Assembly: GCF_024648825.1 (NCBI RefSeq)
Contig: NZ_JANBBE010000001.1
Location: forward strand, 868,001 to 932,000
Reading direction: 5' to 3'
Length of the DNA stretch: 64,000 bases
DNA from: Lentzea californiensis
Lineage (GTDB): Bacteria; Actinomycetota; Actinomycetes; Mycobacteriales; Pseudonocardiaceae
Below the pieces are notes generated by a model that saw nothing but the letters and a program-made list of their open reading frames with translations, was not told where the DNA came from and made no database searches. Within the stretch, counting starts at the first letter, position 1. Each line of letters begins with the position of its first letter. Position numbers and translations under genes: made by a program. Below, piece after piece: positions 14,283 through 23,495 of the stretch.

Positions 14283-16379
14283 TCAGTCGCAGATCTTGCG
14301 ACGGTCCTTGCGCCACACCACCGCGACGGACGGACGCGGCTGCGAGGTGCCACCGTCCGGCCAGTGCGACAGCGGGTTGTTGGCCGAGGCGCCGTCGATC
14401 TCGCCGGGGTGCTGCACGGACACCAGCACGAAGTCCTCGGTGATGACCGGGCCGCAGGTCTCCGCACCCAGGGGCACCGTGAGGAACTGCTTCACCTGGC
14501 CGCGGCGCTTGCCGGAGACGGGCACCGCGAAGAGGCCGTCGTTGGACGCCAGTGCGTTGCCGTCCGTGGAGATCCACAGGTTGCCGTGCGTGTCGAACGC
14601 GACGTTGTCCGGACACGAGATCGGGCTGACCTGTGACTTGTCGAAGCCTCCGAAGTACGTGCCGGGGTCCTTCGGGTCACCGCAGACCAGCAGCAGCTTC
14701 CAGGAGAACGTCAGCGCCGTGTTGTCGCTGCGGCGCTCCTCGATCTCCAGCACGTGGCCGTGCTTGTTGCCGTTGCGCGGGTTGATCTCGGTCGGGCCTT
14801 CCTTGCCCGCCTTGCCGCGGTCGGTGTTGTTGGTCAGCGCGGCGTAGATCCGGCGGTTGTGCGTCGAGGGCTCGACGTCCTCCGGGCGGTCCATCTTCGT
14901 GGCGCCCATCTTGTCCGCGGCCAGGCGCGTGAAGACGTAGACCTCTTCGGCGGTGAAGCCCGGCACGAACGACTTGTCGTTGTGCGCCAAGGCGATCCAC
15001 TCGCCGGAGCCGTCGAACTCGCCGTCCTTGGGCAGCGTGCCGTCGCCGACGATCTCGGCGGCCGGGCTGTCGCCGGTGAACTTGGCGACGTAGAGCGTGC
15101 CCTTGTCCAGCAGCTTCTTGTTGTGCTCGCGGGCGCGCTTCGAGTCGCCCTTCTGCATGCGCTCGTCCGTGACGAACTTGTACATGTAGTCGAAGCGCTC
15201 GTCGTCGCCCATGTACGCGACCACGCGGCCGTCCTTGGCGACGATGACGTTCGCGCCCTCGTGCTTGAAGCGGCCGAGCGCGGTGTGCTTGACCGGCGTC
15301 GACCTGGGGTCGAGCGGGTCGATCTCGACGATCCAGCCGAAGCGGTTGGCCTCGTTGGGCTCCTGGGCCAGGTCGAAGCGCTTGTCGAACTTCTCCCACT
15401 GGCGCACCGTCGCGCCGCCGCTCATGCCGTAGCGGGCGAGCTTGGCCTTCGTGTCCGCGTCGGTGACCTGGCTCGCGTTGGCGAAGTACTGGTTGAAGTT
15501 CTCCTCGCCGGACAGGATCGTGCCCCACGGCGTGACGCCACCGGCGCAGTTGTTCAGCGTGCCCAGGACCTTCTTGCCGGACGGGTCGGCGGAGGTCTTG
15601 AGGAACTTCGACCCGGCCGCGGGACCGCGCACCTCGAACGACGAGGTGACCGTGATCCGGCGGTTGTACTTCTTCTTGTCGTCCGGGCAGACGAAGAGCT
15701 TGCCCGTGCGGGGATCGCGGTCGACCATCACGACCGACAGGCCGTGCGCGGCCCACGCGATCTTGACGTGGCGCTCGGTGATCTTGTCCGGCGCCCAGTC
15801 CTTGAACATGAACGACTCTGTCGTGTACTCGTGGTTGCTCACCATGAGCCAGCTGTCGTGGTAGCCGGGAACCGGGACCAGACCGCAGAAGTCGTTGTTG
15901 AAGCCGAACTGCTTGGCCTGCGCCTCCGGCGTCTGGTCGTCGAAGTCGAACTTCGGCGCGTCGTCCAGAACCCCGTCACCCCAGCGGATGACGACGTCCT
16001 GCTGAAAACCCTTGGGCACGCTGATCTGGTCGAGGGTGTTGGGCTGCACCGGCTCGAAGTTCAGACCGTCGTTGCCGTTGTTGCCGCCGCGGCCGAGGGC
16101 CTCGGCCGCGGCGTGGGCAGGAGCGGCGGCGGCCGCACCGGAGAACGCGAGCGCGCCTGCGCCGGCGGCCGCGACGACCGCACCGGCCTTGAGCATGCCG
16201 CGGCGGCTCACGACCTCCTTGACGACGTCACCGAAGTACGCGTTCTGCGTCGTGTTGGGCGCCTCGTGGGCACAGGCGTTGCCGCAGCGGAACTCGCAGG
16301 TGACGGCCTGACGCCCGAGCGGGTGGCTGGCCGTGAGCAGGGGCAGCAGACGACGGCCCCGATCGGTGGGTGAGGACAC
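14283..16379 (-). CDS. PhoX-family (DUF839) Tat-exported phosphatase, copy 1
   Basis: A 698-residue protein of the PhoX/DUF839 family; characterised PhoX enzymes are periplasmic or extracellular Ca/Fe-dependent alkaline phosphatases. A long N-terminal part with four cysteines (TCEFRCGNACAHE) precedes the twin-arginine signal SRRGMLKAGAVVAAAGAGAL (about 58-77). Family landmarks include HEYT, NNCAGGVTPWGTILSGEENFNQYF, RFGWIVEIDP, LGRFKHEG, GDDERFDYMYKF and STDGNAL. The GTG at 16379 is the start. A paralogue lies immediately upstream in the same orientation, with a hairpin between them. It probably takes part in phosphate scavenging from organic phosphate. Confidence 0.9.
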   Translation of the reverse strand: MSSPTDRGRRLLPLLTASHPLGRQAVTCEFRCGNACAHEAPNTTQNAYFGDVVKEVVSRRGMLKAGAVVAAAGAGALAFSGAAAAAPAHAAAEALGRGGNNGNDGLNFEPVQPNTLDQISVPKGFQQDVVIRWGDGVLDDAPKFDFDDQTPEAQAKQFGFNNDFCGLVPVPGYHDSWLMVSNHEYTTESFMFKDWAPDKITERHVKIAWAAHGLSVVMVDRDPRTGKLFVCPDDKKKYNRRITVTSSFEVRGPAAGSKFLKTSADPSGKKVLGTLNNCAGGVTPWGTILSGEENFNQYFANASQVTDADTKAKLARYGMSGGATVRQWEKFDKRFDLAQEPNEANRFGWIVEIDPLDPRSTPVKHTALGRFKHEGANVIVAKDGRVVAYMGDDERFDYMYKFVTDERMQKGDSKRAREHNKKLLDKGTLYVAKFTGDSPAAEIVGDGTLPKDGEFDGSGEWIALAHNDKSFVPGFTAEEVYVFTRLAADKMGATKMDRPEDVEPSTHNRRIYAALTNNTDRGKAGKEGPTEINPRNGNKHGHVLEIEERRSDNTALTFSWKLLLVCGDPKDPGTYFGGFDKSQVSPISCPDNVAFDTHGNLWISTDGNALASNDGLFAVPVSGKRRGQVKQFLTVPLGAETCGPVITEDFVLVSVQHPGEIDGASANNPLSHWPDGGTSQPRPSVAVVWRKDRRKICD

Positions 16380-16437
16380 GCAGGCCTCCGAGATCGGTCA
16401 GTGTGGGAACTGGCCGAACCTAAGAGCCCAACGAGAT

Positions 16438-16468
16438 CGCCTGCCGTCCACGAGGTGAACGGCAGGCG
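16438..16468 (-). terminator. 10-bp hairpin between the two PhoX genes
   Basis: CGCCTGCCGT and ACGGCAGGCG flank an 11-nt loop that can form three more pairs. It lies 40 bp past the upstream PhoX stop, so the two paralogues are probably separate transcripts. Confidence 0.65.
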
Positions 16469-16508
16469 AACACGTACTACTCCCGAACGATCACAGCACG
16501 CAGGGTGA

Positions 16509-18533
16509 TCAGCCGATCTCACCCAGCTGACGACGGCCCTTGCGCCACACCGCGACGACCGACGGACGCGGCCGCGAGGTGCCCCGGTCCGGCCAGTTCG
16601 AGACGGGCTTGTCGGCGTTCGCGCCGTCCACCTCGCCGGGGTGCTGGACGCACACCGTGATCACCCGCTCGCCGATCACCGGGCCGCACGTCTCGCCGCC
16701 GCGCGGCACCGTGAGGAACAGCTTGAGATGACCGCGTTCCGGCCCTTCCAGCGGCACGCCGTAGAGGCCGTCGTTCAGCCCGTCGAGCTTGCCGTCCGCG
16801 TCCGTGGAGATCCACAGGTTGCCGTGCCGGTCGAACGCCACGTTGTCCGGACTGGAGATCGGGCTGACCTGTGACTTGTCGTAACCGCCGAAGTAGGTGT
16901 TCGGGTCCTCCGGGAAGCCGCAGACCAGGAACAGGCCCCAGTTGAACGTCAGCGCGAGCGCGTCGCCGCGGCGTTCGACGATCTCCAGCACCTGCCCGTG
17001 CCGGTTGTTGATGCGCGGGTTCGGCTCGGTCGGGCCTTCCTTGCCCGCCGTGACGCCGCGTTCGACGTTGTTGCTGAGCGCGCAGTAGATCGTTCCGGTG
17101 CGCGGGTGGCACTCGATGTCCTCGGGGCGGTCCATCTTCGTCGCGCCGACCTTGTCCGCCGCGATGCGCGTGAAGACGTAGACCTCTTCGGCCGTCATGC
17201 CCGGCACGAAGGACTTCTTGCCCGACGCCAGCGGAATCCACTCGCCGCCGCCGTCGAACTTCCCGTCGCTGGGCAGCTTTCCGGTGCCGTCGATCTCCGA
17301 CGCGGGGCTGTCGCCGGTGAACCGGCCCACGTACAGCGTGCCGTCGTCGAGCAGCGTCATGTTGTGGCGGCGCGCGGCCTTGCTGTTGCCGCGCTTCATC
17401 TTGCCGTTCGAGATGAACTTGTAGATGTACTCGAACCGCTCGTCGTCACCGGAGTACGCGACCACGCGGCCGTCGTCGGCGATCCGGATGTTCGCGGTCT
17501 CGTGCTTGAACCGGCCGAGGTGCGTGTGCTTGATCGGCGTGGAGTCCGGGTCGTTCGGGTCGAGCTCGATGACCCAGCCGAACCTGTTGACCTCGTTGGG
17601 TTCCTGCGCGAGGTCCCAGCGCTTGTCGAAGCGCTCCCACTTGCGGGTGGTCGCCGTGCCGGTGACGCCGTACCTCGTGAGCCTCGGGTCGTTGCGGCCG
17701 GCGGCGTTGCCGAAGTACTGGTTGAAGTTCTCCTCGCCGGACAGGATCGTGCCCCACGGCGTGACGCCGCCGGCGCAGTTGTTGATCGTGCCCAGGACCC
17801 TCTTGCCCGTCGGGTCCGCGGAGGTCTTCAGCAGGTCGCTGCCCGCTGCCGGACCTCGCACCTCGAACGGCGTGTGCAGGGTGATGCGGCGGTTGTACTT
17901 GCTGAACTTCGCCTTGTAGTGGCCGGAGAACAGCGAGCGCTTGATCATGAAGACCGAGAGGCCGTGCGCCGCCCAGGCGATCTTCACCTGTTCCTCGGTG
18001 GGGTTCGCGGCGTCGTAGCCGCGGAACATGAACGGCTCGCTGGTGTACTCGTGGTTCGTGACCATGATCCCGGTCAGTTCCAACGGGTCCAGCGGCAGGA
18101 TCGCGGCGAAGTCGCAGTTGAAGCCGAACTGCTTCTCCTGCTTCGCGGCGGTCTGGTCGTCGAAGTCGAACTCGGGGACGCCCGGGAAGAGCGGGTCGCC
18201 CCAGCGGATCACGATCCCCTGCTCGTAGCCCTCGGGGACGACGACCTCGTCCTTGGTGTTGATCGTGACGGGCTTGAAGTCGAGTCCCCTGGGTGGGCGG
18301 CCCTGGGACTGCTGGGGTTCGGCGGCGGCCGCGGCTGCCGCCGGCGTGGCGATGGTGGCGGCGGCCGCGACGACCGCACCGGCCTTGAGCGCGGTGCGGC
18401 GGCTGACCAGATCCCCGAAATAGGGGTTGTCCGAGGTGTTCGGGACCTCGTGGAAGCACGCGTCCCCGCAGCGGTACTCGCATGTCACCGCCGCTCTGCC
18501 GACGCGGTGGTTGACGAGTGGCAGAGGGATCAT
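16509..18533 (-). CDS. PhoX-family (DUF839) Tat-exported phosphatase, copy 2
   Basis: A 674-residue paralogue of the adjacent PhoX protein, colinear along the whole length. The N-terminus again has the cysteine-rich TCEYRCGDACFHE element, then the twin-arginine signal SRRTALKAGAVVAAAATIA (about 44-62). Shared landmarks are TNHEYTSEPFMF, NNCAGGVTPWGTILSGEENFNQYFGN, GDDERFEYIYKF, CHPRTGTIYCALSNN, GGYDKSQVSPISSPDNVAF and HPGEVDGAN. The ATG at 18533 follows GGAGG. A long hairpin and PhoP-box-like heptamers lie upstream, consistent with phosphate control. Confidence 0.9.
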   Translation of the reverse strand: MIPLPLVNHRVGRAAVTCEYRCGDACFHEVPNTSDNPYFGDLVSRRTALKAGAVVAAAATIATPAAAAAAAEPQQSQGRPPRGLDFKPVTINTKDEVVVPEGYEQGIVIRWGDPLFPGVPEFDFDDQTAAKQEKQFGFNCDFAAILPLDPLELTGIMVTNHEYTSEPFMFRGYDAANPTEEQVKIAWAAHGLSVFMIKRSLFSGHYKAKFSKYNRRITLHTPFEVRGPAAGSDLLKTSADPTGKRVLGTINNCAGGVTPWGTILSGEENFNQYFGNAAGRNDPRLTRYGVTGTATTRKWERFDKRWDLAQEPNEVNRFGWVIELDPNDPDSTPIKHTHLGRFKHETANIRIADDGRVVAYSGDDERFEYIYKFISNGKMKRGNSKAARRHNMTLLDDGTLYVGRFTGDSPASEIDGTGKLPSDGKFDGGGEWIPLASGKKSFVPGMTAEEVYVFTRIAADKVGATKMDRPEDIECHPRTGTIYCALSNNVERGVTAGKEGPTEPNPRINNRHGQVLEIVERRGDALALTFNWGLFLVCGFPEDPNTYFGGYDKSQVSPISSPDNVAFDRHGNLWISTDADGKLDGLNDGLYGVPLEGPERGHLKLFLTVPRGGETCGPVIGERVITVCVQHPGEVDGANADKPVSNWPDRGTSRPRPSVVAVWRKGRRQLGEIG

Positions 18534-18544
18534 GGTGGTGGCCT

Positions 18545-18580
18545 CCTACGGTCGGTGCGGGAACCAGGACCGACCGTAGG
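18545..18580. terminator. 12-bp hairpin between MFS and PhoX genes
   Basis: CCTACGGTCGGT and ACCGACCGTAGG flank a 12-nt loop, 18 bp past the MFS stop and 11 bp before the PhoX start. It may end the MFS transcript or act as an operator or 5' UTR structure for PhoX. Confidence 0.55.
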
Positions 18581-18585
18581 CTTCC

Positions 18586-18622
18586 GTTCATGCTTTGTTA
18601 ACCCACAAGTTGTTCACCCGCG
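18586..18622 (+). promoter_or_regulatory. PHO-box-like repeats upstream of PhoX copy 2
   Basis: GTTCATGCTTT and GTTAACCCACA are adjacent 11-nt units. GTTCACCCGCG follows at 18612 and fits the Streptomyces PhoP unit consensus G(G/T)TCAYYYR(G/C)G exactly. The unit phase is imperfect and the run overlaps the 3' end of the MFS gene, so this is a tentative call. Confidence 0.35.
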
Positions 18623-19764
18623 AGGACAGCTTCGGACGGAACGTCCCTTGTGTCCGTCCGGTTGAGCGCCAGCAGTCCGGCGGCGACGACGCAGAGGACC
18701 GCGGCGACGACGAACGGCTGGGCCAGGTGGCTGACGAACGTCGCGGCCAGAGCACCGCCGAGCCAGCGCAGGAAGTTGTACCCGGCACTGGCGACCGGCC
18801 GCGGCGCGTCGCTGACGCTCATCGCGGTGCCGGTGAACAGCGTGTTGAGCAGCCCGCTGACCAGGCCACTCACGATCACCGCGACCACCAGCAACGGCTT
18901 GCTGGGCACCGCCATCAGGAGCATGAGCACGGCGAACGCCAGCACCGACCCGATGATCGCGGCCTTCTCGCCGACGCGGTCCGCGAGCCGTGGCGCGAGG
19001 AAGACGCTCGACACGGCGACGCACACACCCCAGCCGAAGAAGATCAGTCCGATCTCGACGGCACCCCACCGCAGGACGAACGGGGACCAGGCGAGAACTG
19101 TGAAGAACGCGGCCGTGTAGAGCGCCGCTCCGATCGAGGTGCGCAGCAGGACCGGGTTCCGCAGGGCCTTCAACGGGTCGAGCAGGCTGATCCTCGGACG
19201 TTCGAGGTGCGAGTCCTTCGCCAGGAACGTTGCACAAAGGATCAGGGCGGCCGCCATGAGGATCGCGGTGCCGAGGAACGGCCCGCGCCACGAGAAGCTG
19301 CCGAGCAGTGCCCCGAGCAACGGCCCCACGCTCAGACCGAGACCGAGCGCCGCCTCGTAGAGCAGGATCGCGGCCTTCTGCCCGCCGCTGGCCGCACCGA
19401 CGATGACGCTGAGCGCGGTGGCGATGAAGAACGCGTTGCCGAGCCCCCACACGGCCCGCAACCCCACGAGCTGGCCGATGCTCCCCGCCGCCGAGCACAA
19501 CAGCGTCGCGACGACGATCAGCGCGAGCCCGCCGACGAGCGTGCGCTTGGCCCCGAACCGCGCCGTCGCGGCACCCGTGAAGAGCATCGCCACGACCTGG
19601 ACGCCGAGGTAGGACGAGAACAGGAGGGTGACCTGCGACGGTGTTGCGTGCAGACCCTCTGCGATGGACAGCAGGATCGGGTCCACGAGCCCGATCCCCA
19701 TGAATGCGATCACGGCGGCGAACGCCGTGATCCACACCTGCTTGGGCTGAGCCTTGAAATTCAC
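18598..19764 (-). CDS. MFS transporter (drug-efflux-like)
   Basis: A 388-residue transporter with about 12 hydrophobic segments. FMGIGLVDPILLSIAEGLHATPSQVTLLFSSYLGVQVVAMLFTG and the loop RFGAKRTLVGGLAL form the motif A region of DHA1-type multidrug exporters. It probably exports a small molecule by proton antiport. The GTG at 19764 is the start, because an upstream ATG runs into a stop after three codons. It is divergent from a HAD phosphatase, and their start regions form a 10-bp inverted repeat. Confidence 0.87.
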   Translation of the reverse strand: MNFKAQPKQVWITAFAAVIAFMGIGLVDPILLSIAEGLHATPSQVTLLFSSYLGVQVVAMLFTGAATARFGAKRTLVGGLALIVVATLLCSAAGSIGQLVGLRAVWGLGNAFFIATALSVIVGAASGGQKAAILLYEAALGLGLSVGPLLGALLGSFSWRGPFLGTAILMAAALILCATFLAKDSHLERPRISLLDPLKALRNPVLLRTSIGAALYTAAFFTVLAWSPFVLRWGAVEIGLIFFGWGVCVAVSSVFLAPRLADRVGEKAAIIGSVLAFAVLMLLMAVPSKPLLVVAVIVSGLVSGLLNTLFTGTAMSVSDAPRPVASAGYNFLRWLGGALAATFVSHLAQPFVVAAVLCVVAAGLLALNRTDTRDVPSEAVLAGEQLVG

Positions 19765-19802
19765 TTCGCCATCCTAACCGATTTTACTTAGCATGGCGAA
19801 GT
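19763..19802. repeat. Inverted repeat covering both divergent start codons
   Basis: ACTTCGCCAT (19763-19772) and ATGGCGAAGT (19793-19802) are exact reverse complements around a 20-bp AT-rich centre (ccgattttacttag). The left arm touches the MFS GTG and the right arm contains the HAD ATG. The centre may hold a promoter or operator serving both genes. Confidence 0.55.
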
Positions 19803-20461
19803 ACAGTGCGTCACAAGGTACGGTTCAGGGCGTGGATGCGGTGATCTTCGACCTCGACGGCGTGCTGATCGACTCGGAACAGGTGTGGGACGAGGTGCGC
19901 CAGTCGTTCGCCGCTGCTCACGGCGGCGTGTGGACGGCTGAGGCGACCCGCGCGATGCAGGGGATGTCGACGCCGGAGTGGGGCGCGTACCTGGTGTCGG
20001 ACGTGGGTGTTCAGCTGACGCCCGCCGAGGCGTCCGCCGGCGTGATCGCCGAGATGGAGAAGGCCTACGCCGCGCACCTGCCGCTGATCCCGGGCGCTGC
20101 CGAGACGATGCGTCTCGTCTCGTCTCGCTTCCCGGTGGCCATCGCGTCGTCCGCGCCAGCGGTGCTGATCAAGGTGTTCCTGGACGTGACCGGGCTACCC
20201 GTGCCCGTCGCCGTGTCGTCGGAGGAGTGCGCCGCGGGCAAGCCGTCACCGGACGTGTACCTGCTGGCGGCTTCGCGACTCGGCGTTCCTGCGGCTTCTT
20301 GTTACGCCGTCGAGGACTCGACGAACGGCCTGAAGGCCGCTCTGGCAGCGGGCATGACCGTGCTCGCCGTGCCGAACCCGCACTTCCCGCCCGCCGAGGA
20401 CGTGCTGGCTCAGGTGCGGGTGCTGTCCTCGATCACCGGCCTGCCGGACGCGCTGGCGTAA
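19793..20461 (+). CDS. HAD-superfamily phosphatase, beta-phosphoglucomutase-like
   Basis: A 222-residue cytosolic HAD enzyme with motif I IFDLDGVLIDSE. The small helical cap follows directly, as in the phosphoglycolate phosphatase/beta-phosphoglucomutase branch. Motif II is AIASSAPA, the motif III lysine is in AAGKPSPDVYLLAASRLGV, and motif IV is AVEDSTNGLKAALAAGM. The start is ATG 19793, with GTG 19832 as an alternative closer to motif I. The last 52 bp overlap the convergent membrane-protein gene. The substrate is unknown. Confidence 0.87.
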   Translation: MAKYSASQGTVQGVDAVIFDLDGVLIDSEQVWDEVRQSFAAAHGGVWTAEATRAMQGMSTPEWGAYLVSDVGVQLTPAEASAGVIAEMEKAYAAHLPLIPGAAETMRLVSSRFPVAIASSAPAVLIKVFLDVTGLPVPVAVSSEECAAGKPSPDVYLLAASRLGVPAASCYAVEDSTNGLKAALAAGMTVLAVPNPHFPPAEDVLAQVRVLSSITGLPDALA

Positions 20462-20991
20462 CTGATCGCGGCCATGCCTGCGGCGATGCAGGCGCAGGCG
20501 ATGACGCCCTTCGGCCAGTAGATGTGGCTGCTGAGGAACAGGTAGCTGCCCAACAGCAGGAAGACGGCTCCGGGCAGGGCTTTGAGCCTGTACTTGAGCA
20601 ATGCGCACGCCACGATCGCGACGCTGGCAGCCAGGAAGCACCACGCGCCAACGGTTCCGAGCTGGTTGCCGATCTTGAACAACGGCTCGTCGGCGCTGGT
20701 GCGACCGCCGTTCGCCAGCGTCATCGCCCCGCCGCCGATGCCCGCCAACGCGTCCAGCGCACCGTAGAAGACGACGAAACCGAACGCGAGTACCCGGCCC
20801 GGGTAGCGGACGTACTTGGGGGTGTCGTCGAGCAGAAACCATTGCGCCGCACCGAGAAGCGGGAAGATCACCGCCAGGATTACGTGCATGTCCCGCCACC
20901 ACTGCGCGGTCGACGCGTCCAGGTGGTGGGGGTGGGTCAGGCCGATGCCGGCGAGGACCAGGCCGGGGAGGGCGACGAGCAGAGTGCGCAC
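20410..20991 (-). CDS. Six-helix membrane protein of unknown function
   Basis: A 193-residue integral membrane protein with about six hydrophobic segments: roughly 3-20, 36-53, 67-86, 112-130, 138-156 and 160-178. His-rich short loops (THPHHLDAST, RDMHVIL, SSHIYWPKG) might bind a metal or heme, but this is speculative. No family is recognised. It starts at GTG 20991, divergent from an SDR by 38 bp, and overlaps the HAD gene tail to tail by 52 bp. Confidence 0.7.
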   Translation of the reverse strand: MRTLLVALPGLVLAGIGLTHPHHLDASTAQWWRDMHVILAVIFPLLGAAQWFLLDDTPKYVRYPGRVLAFGFVVFYGALDALAGIGGGAMTLANGGRTSADEPLFKIGNQLGTVGAWCFLAASVAIVACALLKYRLKALPGAVFLLLGSYLFLSSHIYWPKGVIACACIAAGMAAISYASASGRPVIEDSTRT

Positions 20992-21029
20992 CGGCCGAAC
21001 CTAGTGGAGGCACGGCTAGCGTGGCGGGC

Positions 21030-21764
21030 ATGACGCAACGAGTTGCCGTGGTCACGGGCACGGCGCAGGGCATGGGGCTGCGGATCGCCGACGTGCTGCG
21101 CGAGGACGGGTTCGCCGTCGTCGGCTTCGACCTGCAGGAGAGCGAGGACGGGATCGTCGGCAACGTCGCGAGCGCCGCGGACGTCCAGCGCCTGACGGAT
21201 CACGTCATGAGCACCCATCAACGGGTCGACGTGCTGGTCAACAACGCCGGGATCGCCGGCATCGTGCCGTTCGAGGACACGAGCCTGGAGCAGTGGGAAC
21301 GGATCATGGCGGTCAACCTGACCGGGCCGTTCCTGCTGACGCAGGCGCTGGGCAGGATCATGCTCGACCAGGGTTCCGGCAGCGTCGTCAACATCGCGAG
21401 TGTCGCCGGGTTGCAGGGCGTGGCGGACCGGGCCGCGTACAACACGACGAAGCACGGGCTGATCGGGTTGACGCGCACGCTCGCCGTCGAGTGGGGCGGG
21501 CGGGGGATCAGGGTCAACGCCGTGTGTCCCGGCTGGGTCAAGACCGAGATGGACGTCGAGTCGCAGGCCGGCGGGTACTACGTCGACGAGGACATCACGG
21601 ACCACGTGCCGATGAACCGGTTCGCCGCGCCCGATGACATCGCGCAGGCCGTGCGGTTCCTGGCGAGCGACAACGCGCGGTACATCAACGGTGTCGCGCT
21701 GCCCGTCGACGGCGGGTGGACCGCGGACGGCAGCTGGCAGAAGCTGCGGCTCTCGAAGCGCTGA
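21030..21764 (+). CDS. Short-chain dehydrogenase/reductase (FabG-like)
   Basis: A 244-residue classical SDR. The nucleotide loop is TGTAQGMG, and an acidic FDLQES after the second strand favours NAD. NNAGIAG, the catalytic Ser in NIASVAG, Tyr/Lys in YNTTK and CPGWVKTEM are all present. GVALPVDGGW is the usual C-terminal substrate-loop ending. The ATG at 21030 gives MTQRVAVVTG; a GTG 9 bp upstream is possible. It is followed by a bidirectional terminator. The substrate is unknown. Confidence 0.9.
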   Translation: MTQRVAVVTGTAQGMGLRIADVLREDGFAVVGFDLQESEDGIVGNVASAADVQRLTDHVMSTHQRVDVLVNNAGIAGIVPFEDTSLEQWERIMAVNLTGPFLLTQALGRIMLDQGSGSVVNIASVAGLQGVADRAAYNTTKHGLIGLTRTLAVEWGGRGIRVNAVCPGWVKTEMDVESQAGGYYVDEDITDHVPMNRFAAPDDIAQAVRFLASDNARYINGVALPVDGGWTADGSWQKLRLSKR

Positions 21765-21771
21765 AAGTGAA

Positions 21772-21798
21772 GGGCCGCCCTCGTGAAGAGGGCGGCCC
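21772..21798. terminator. Bidirectional terminator
   Basis: GGGCCGCCCTC and GAGGGCGGCCC form a perfect 11-bp stem with a 5-nt loop. It fills the 40-bp gap between the convergent SDR and inositol-phosphate synthase genes. Confidence 0.85.
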
Positions 21799-21804
21799 GA
21801 CAGG

Positions 21805-22890
21805 TCAGGCTTCGCCGCGAATGAACTTCTCGACGGCCTCGTGCGCCTCGGAGTCCGAGTACTGCACCGGCGGGGACTTCATGAAGTACGACGACGCCGA
21901 GAGGATCGGGCCGCCGATGCCCCGGTCGAGGGCGATCTTCGCCGCGCGAACGGCGTCGATGATGATGCCCGCGGAGTTCGGGGAGTCCCAGACCTCCAGC
22001 TTGTACTCGAGGCTCAGCGGCACGTCGCCGAAGGCGCGGCCTTCCAGGCGCACGTAGGCCCACTTGCGGTCGTCGAGCCACGCCACGTAGTCCGACGGCC
22101 CGATGTGGACGTTGCGCTTGCCCATGTCGCGGTCCACCTGGGACGTGACGGCCTGGGTCTTGGAGACCTTCTTGGACTCCAGTCGCTCCAGTTCCTTCAT
22201 GTTCAGGAAGTCCATGTTGCCGCCCACGTTCAGCTGCATGGTGCGGTCGAGCTGGACGCCGCGGTCCTCGAACAGCTTCGCCAGCACGCGGTGCGTGATG
22301 GTGGCGCCGACCTGGGACTTGATGTCGTCACCGACGATCGGGACGCCGGCCGCGCGGAACTTCTCCGCCCACTCCGGGTCCGACGCGATGAAGACCGGCA
22401 GGGCGTTGACGAAGCCGACACCGGCGTCGATGGCGCACTGGGCGTAGAAGCGGTCCGCGTCCTCGGAACCCACGGGCAGGTACGAGACCAGCACGTCGAC
22501 CTCGGCCTCGCGCAACGCCGCGACGACGTCGACGGGCTCGGAGTCGGACTCCTCGATCGTCTCGCGGTAGAACTTCCCGAGACCGTCGAGGGTGTGCCCG
22601 CGCTGCACGACGACGCCGAGCGGCGGCACGTCCGCGATCTTGATCGTGTTGTTCTCGCTGGCCCCGATGGCCTCCGAGAGGTCGACCCCGACCTTCTTCG
22701 CGTCCACGTCGAACGCGGCGACGAACTCGACATCGCGCACGTGGTAGTCACCGAACTGCACGTGCATGAGACCGGGCACGCGGGTGCTCGGGTCGGCGTC
22801 CCGGTAGTAGTGGACGCCCTGCACCAGCGACGCCGCGCAGTTGCCAACCCCGACGATGGCCACTCGAACGGTGCGGCGGTTTTCGCCCAT
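21805..22890 (-). CDS. ino1: Inositol-3-phosphate synthase
   Basis: A 361-residue NAD-dependent enzyme converting glucose-6-phosphate to 1L-myo-inositol-3-phosphate. This is the first step toward phosphatidylinositol and mycothiol in actinobacteria. The dinucleotide motif [16 protein letters not shown] is at the N-terminus. The family core [25 protein letters not shown] and [11 protein letters not shown] leads to a C-terminal half with [25 protein letters not shown]. The ATG at 22890 follows AAGGAGGACTCGGCA. It lies downstream of a PadR regulator with 31 bp between them, the arrangement known from Mycobacterium (Rv0046c-Rv0047c), so PadR probably controls both. Confidence 0.97.
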   Translation of the reverse strand: MGENRRTVRVAIVGVGNCAASLVQGVHYYRDADPSTRVPGLMHVQFGDYHVRDVEFVAAFDVDAKKVGVDLSEAIGASENNTIKIADVPPLGVVVQRGHTLDGLGKFYRETIEESDSEPVDVVAALREAEVDVLVSYLPVGSEDADRFYAQCAIDAGVGFVNALPVFIASDPEWAEKFRAAGVPIVGDDIKSQVGATITHRVLAKLFEDRGVQLDRTMQLNVGGNMDFLNMKELERLESKKVSKTQAVTSQVDRDMGKRNVHIGPSDYVAWLDDRKWAYVRLEGRAFGDVPLSLEYKLEVWDSPNSAGIIIDAVRAAKIALDRGIGGPILSASSYFMKSPPVQYSDSEAHEAVEKFIRGEA

Positions 22891-22921
22891 TGCCGAGTCC
22901 TCCTTGATCAACAGTGAATCG

Positions 22922-23458
22922 CTACTCGTCCTGCTCGGACTTCTCGTGCGCGATGAGCTCGTTGAGCCACCGCACCTCGCGCTCCGTGCTTTCCAGACCT
23001 TGGCTGTGCAGCTCGCGGGTGTAGCGGTCGATCTGCTCACCCGTGCGCGTGAGCCGCTCGCGAAGCCCCTCCCTGCGTTCTTCGACACACCGCCGGCGGC
23101 CCTCCAGGATGCGCATCCTGATGTCGGCCGGCGTGCGCGAGAAGAACGCCAGGTGGACTCCGAACGAGTCGTCGTCCCAGGTCTGCGGACCCGCGTTGGC
23201 CAGGAGATCGGCGAACCGTTCCTTGCCCTCGGGAGTCAGCTCGTAAACCTTGCGAGCCCGGCGTCCCCAAGAAAGAGCCGATTCCTCCGGCCCCTCCTCC
23301 ACGATCAGGCCCGCCCGCTGGAGTCGCCGAAGTGTTGGGTACAGCGATCCGTACGAGAACGCGCGAAACGCTCCGAGCAGGTCATGCAAACGCTTGCGCA
23401 GCTCGTAGCCGTGCATGGGCGCCTCGTGCAGCAGGCCGAGCAGCGCGAACTCGAACAC
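22922..23458 (-). CDS. PadR-family transcriptional regulator
   Basis: A 178-residue regulator with the PadR winged helix at the N-terminus: [21 protein letters not shown], then [24 protein letters not shown]-terminal charged helical dimerisation domain of the Vir_act_alpha_C type follows. The GTG start is preceded by GAGGAGGTG. It is the first gene of an operon with ino1, and two overlapping palindromes sit between its probable -35 and -10 elements, so autoregulation is likely. The effector is unknown; the mycobacterial homologue occupies the same position. Confidence 0.92.
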   Translation of the reverse strand: MFEFALLGLLHEAPMHGYELRKRLHDLLGAFRAFSYGSLYPTLRRLQRAGLIVEEGPEESALSWGRRARKVYELTPEGKERFADLLANAGPQTWDDDSFGVHLAFFSRTPADIRMRILEGRRRCVEERREGLRERLTRTGEQIDRYTRELHSQGLESTEREVRWLNELIAHEKSEQDE

Positions 23459-23495
23459 GAGTCACCTCCTCGCACCTGCACCGATAGGTGAGGTG

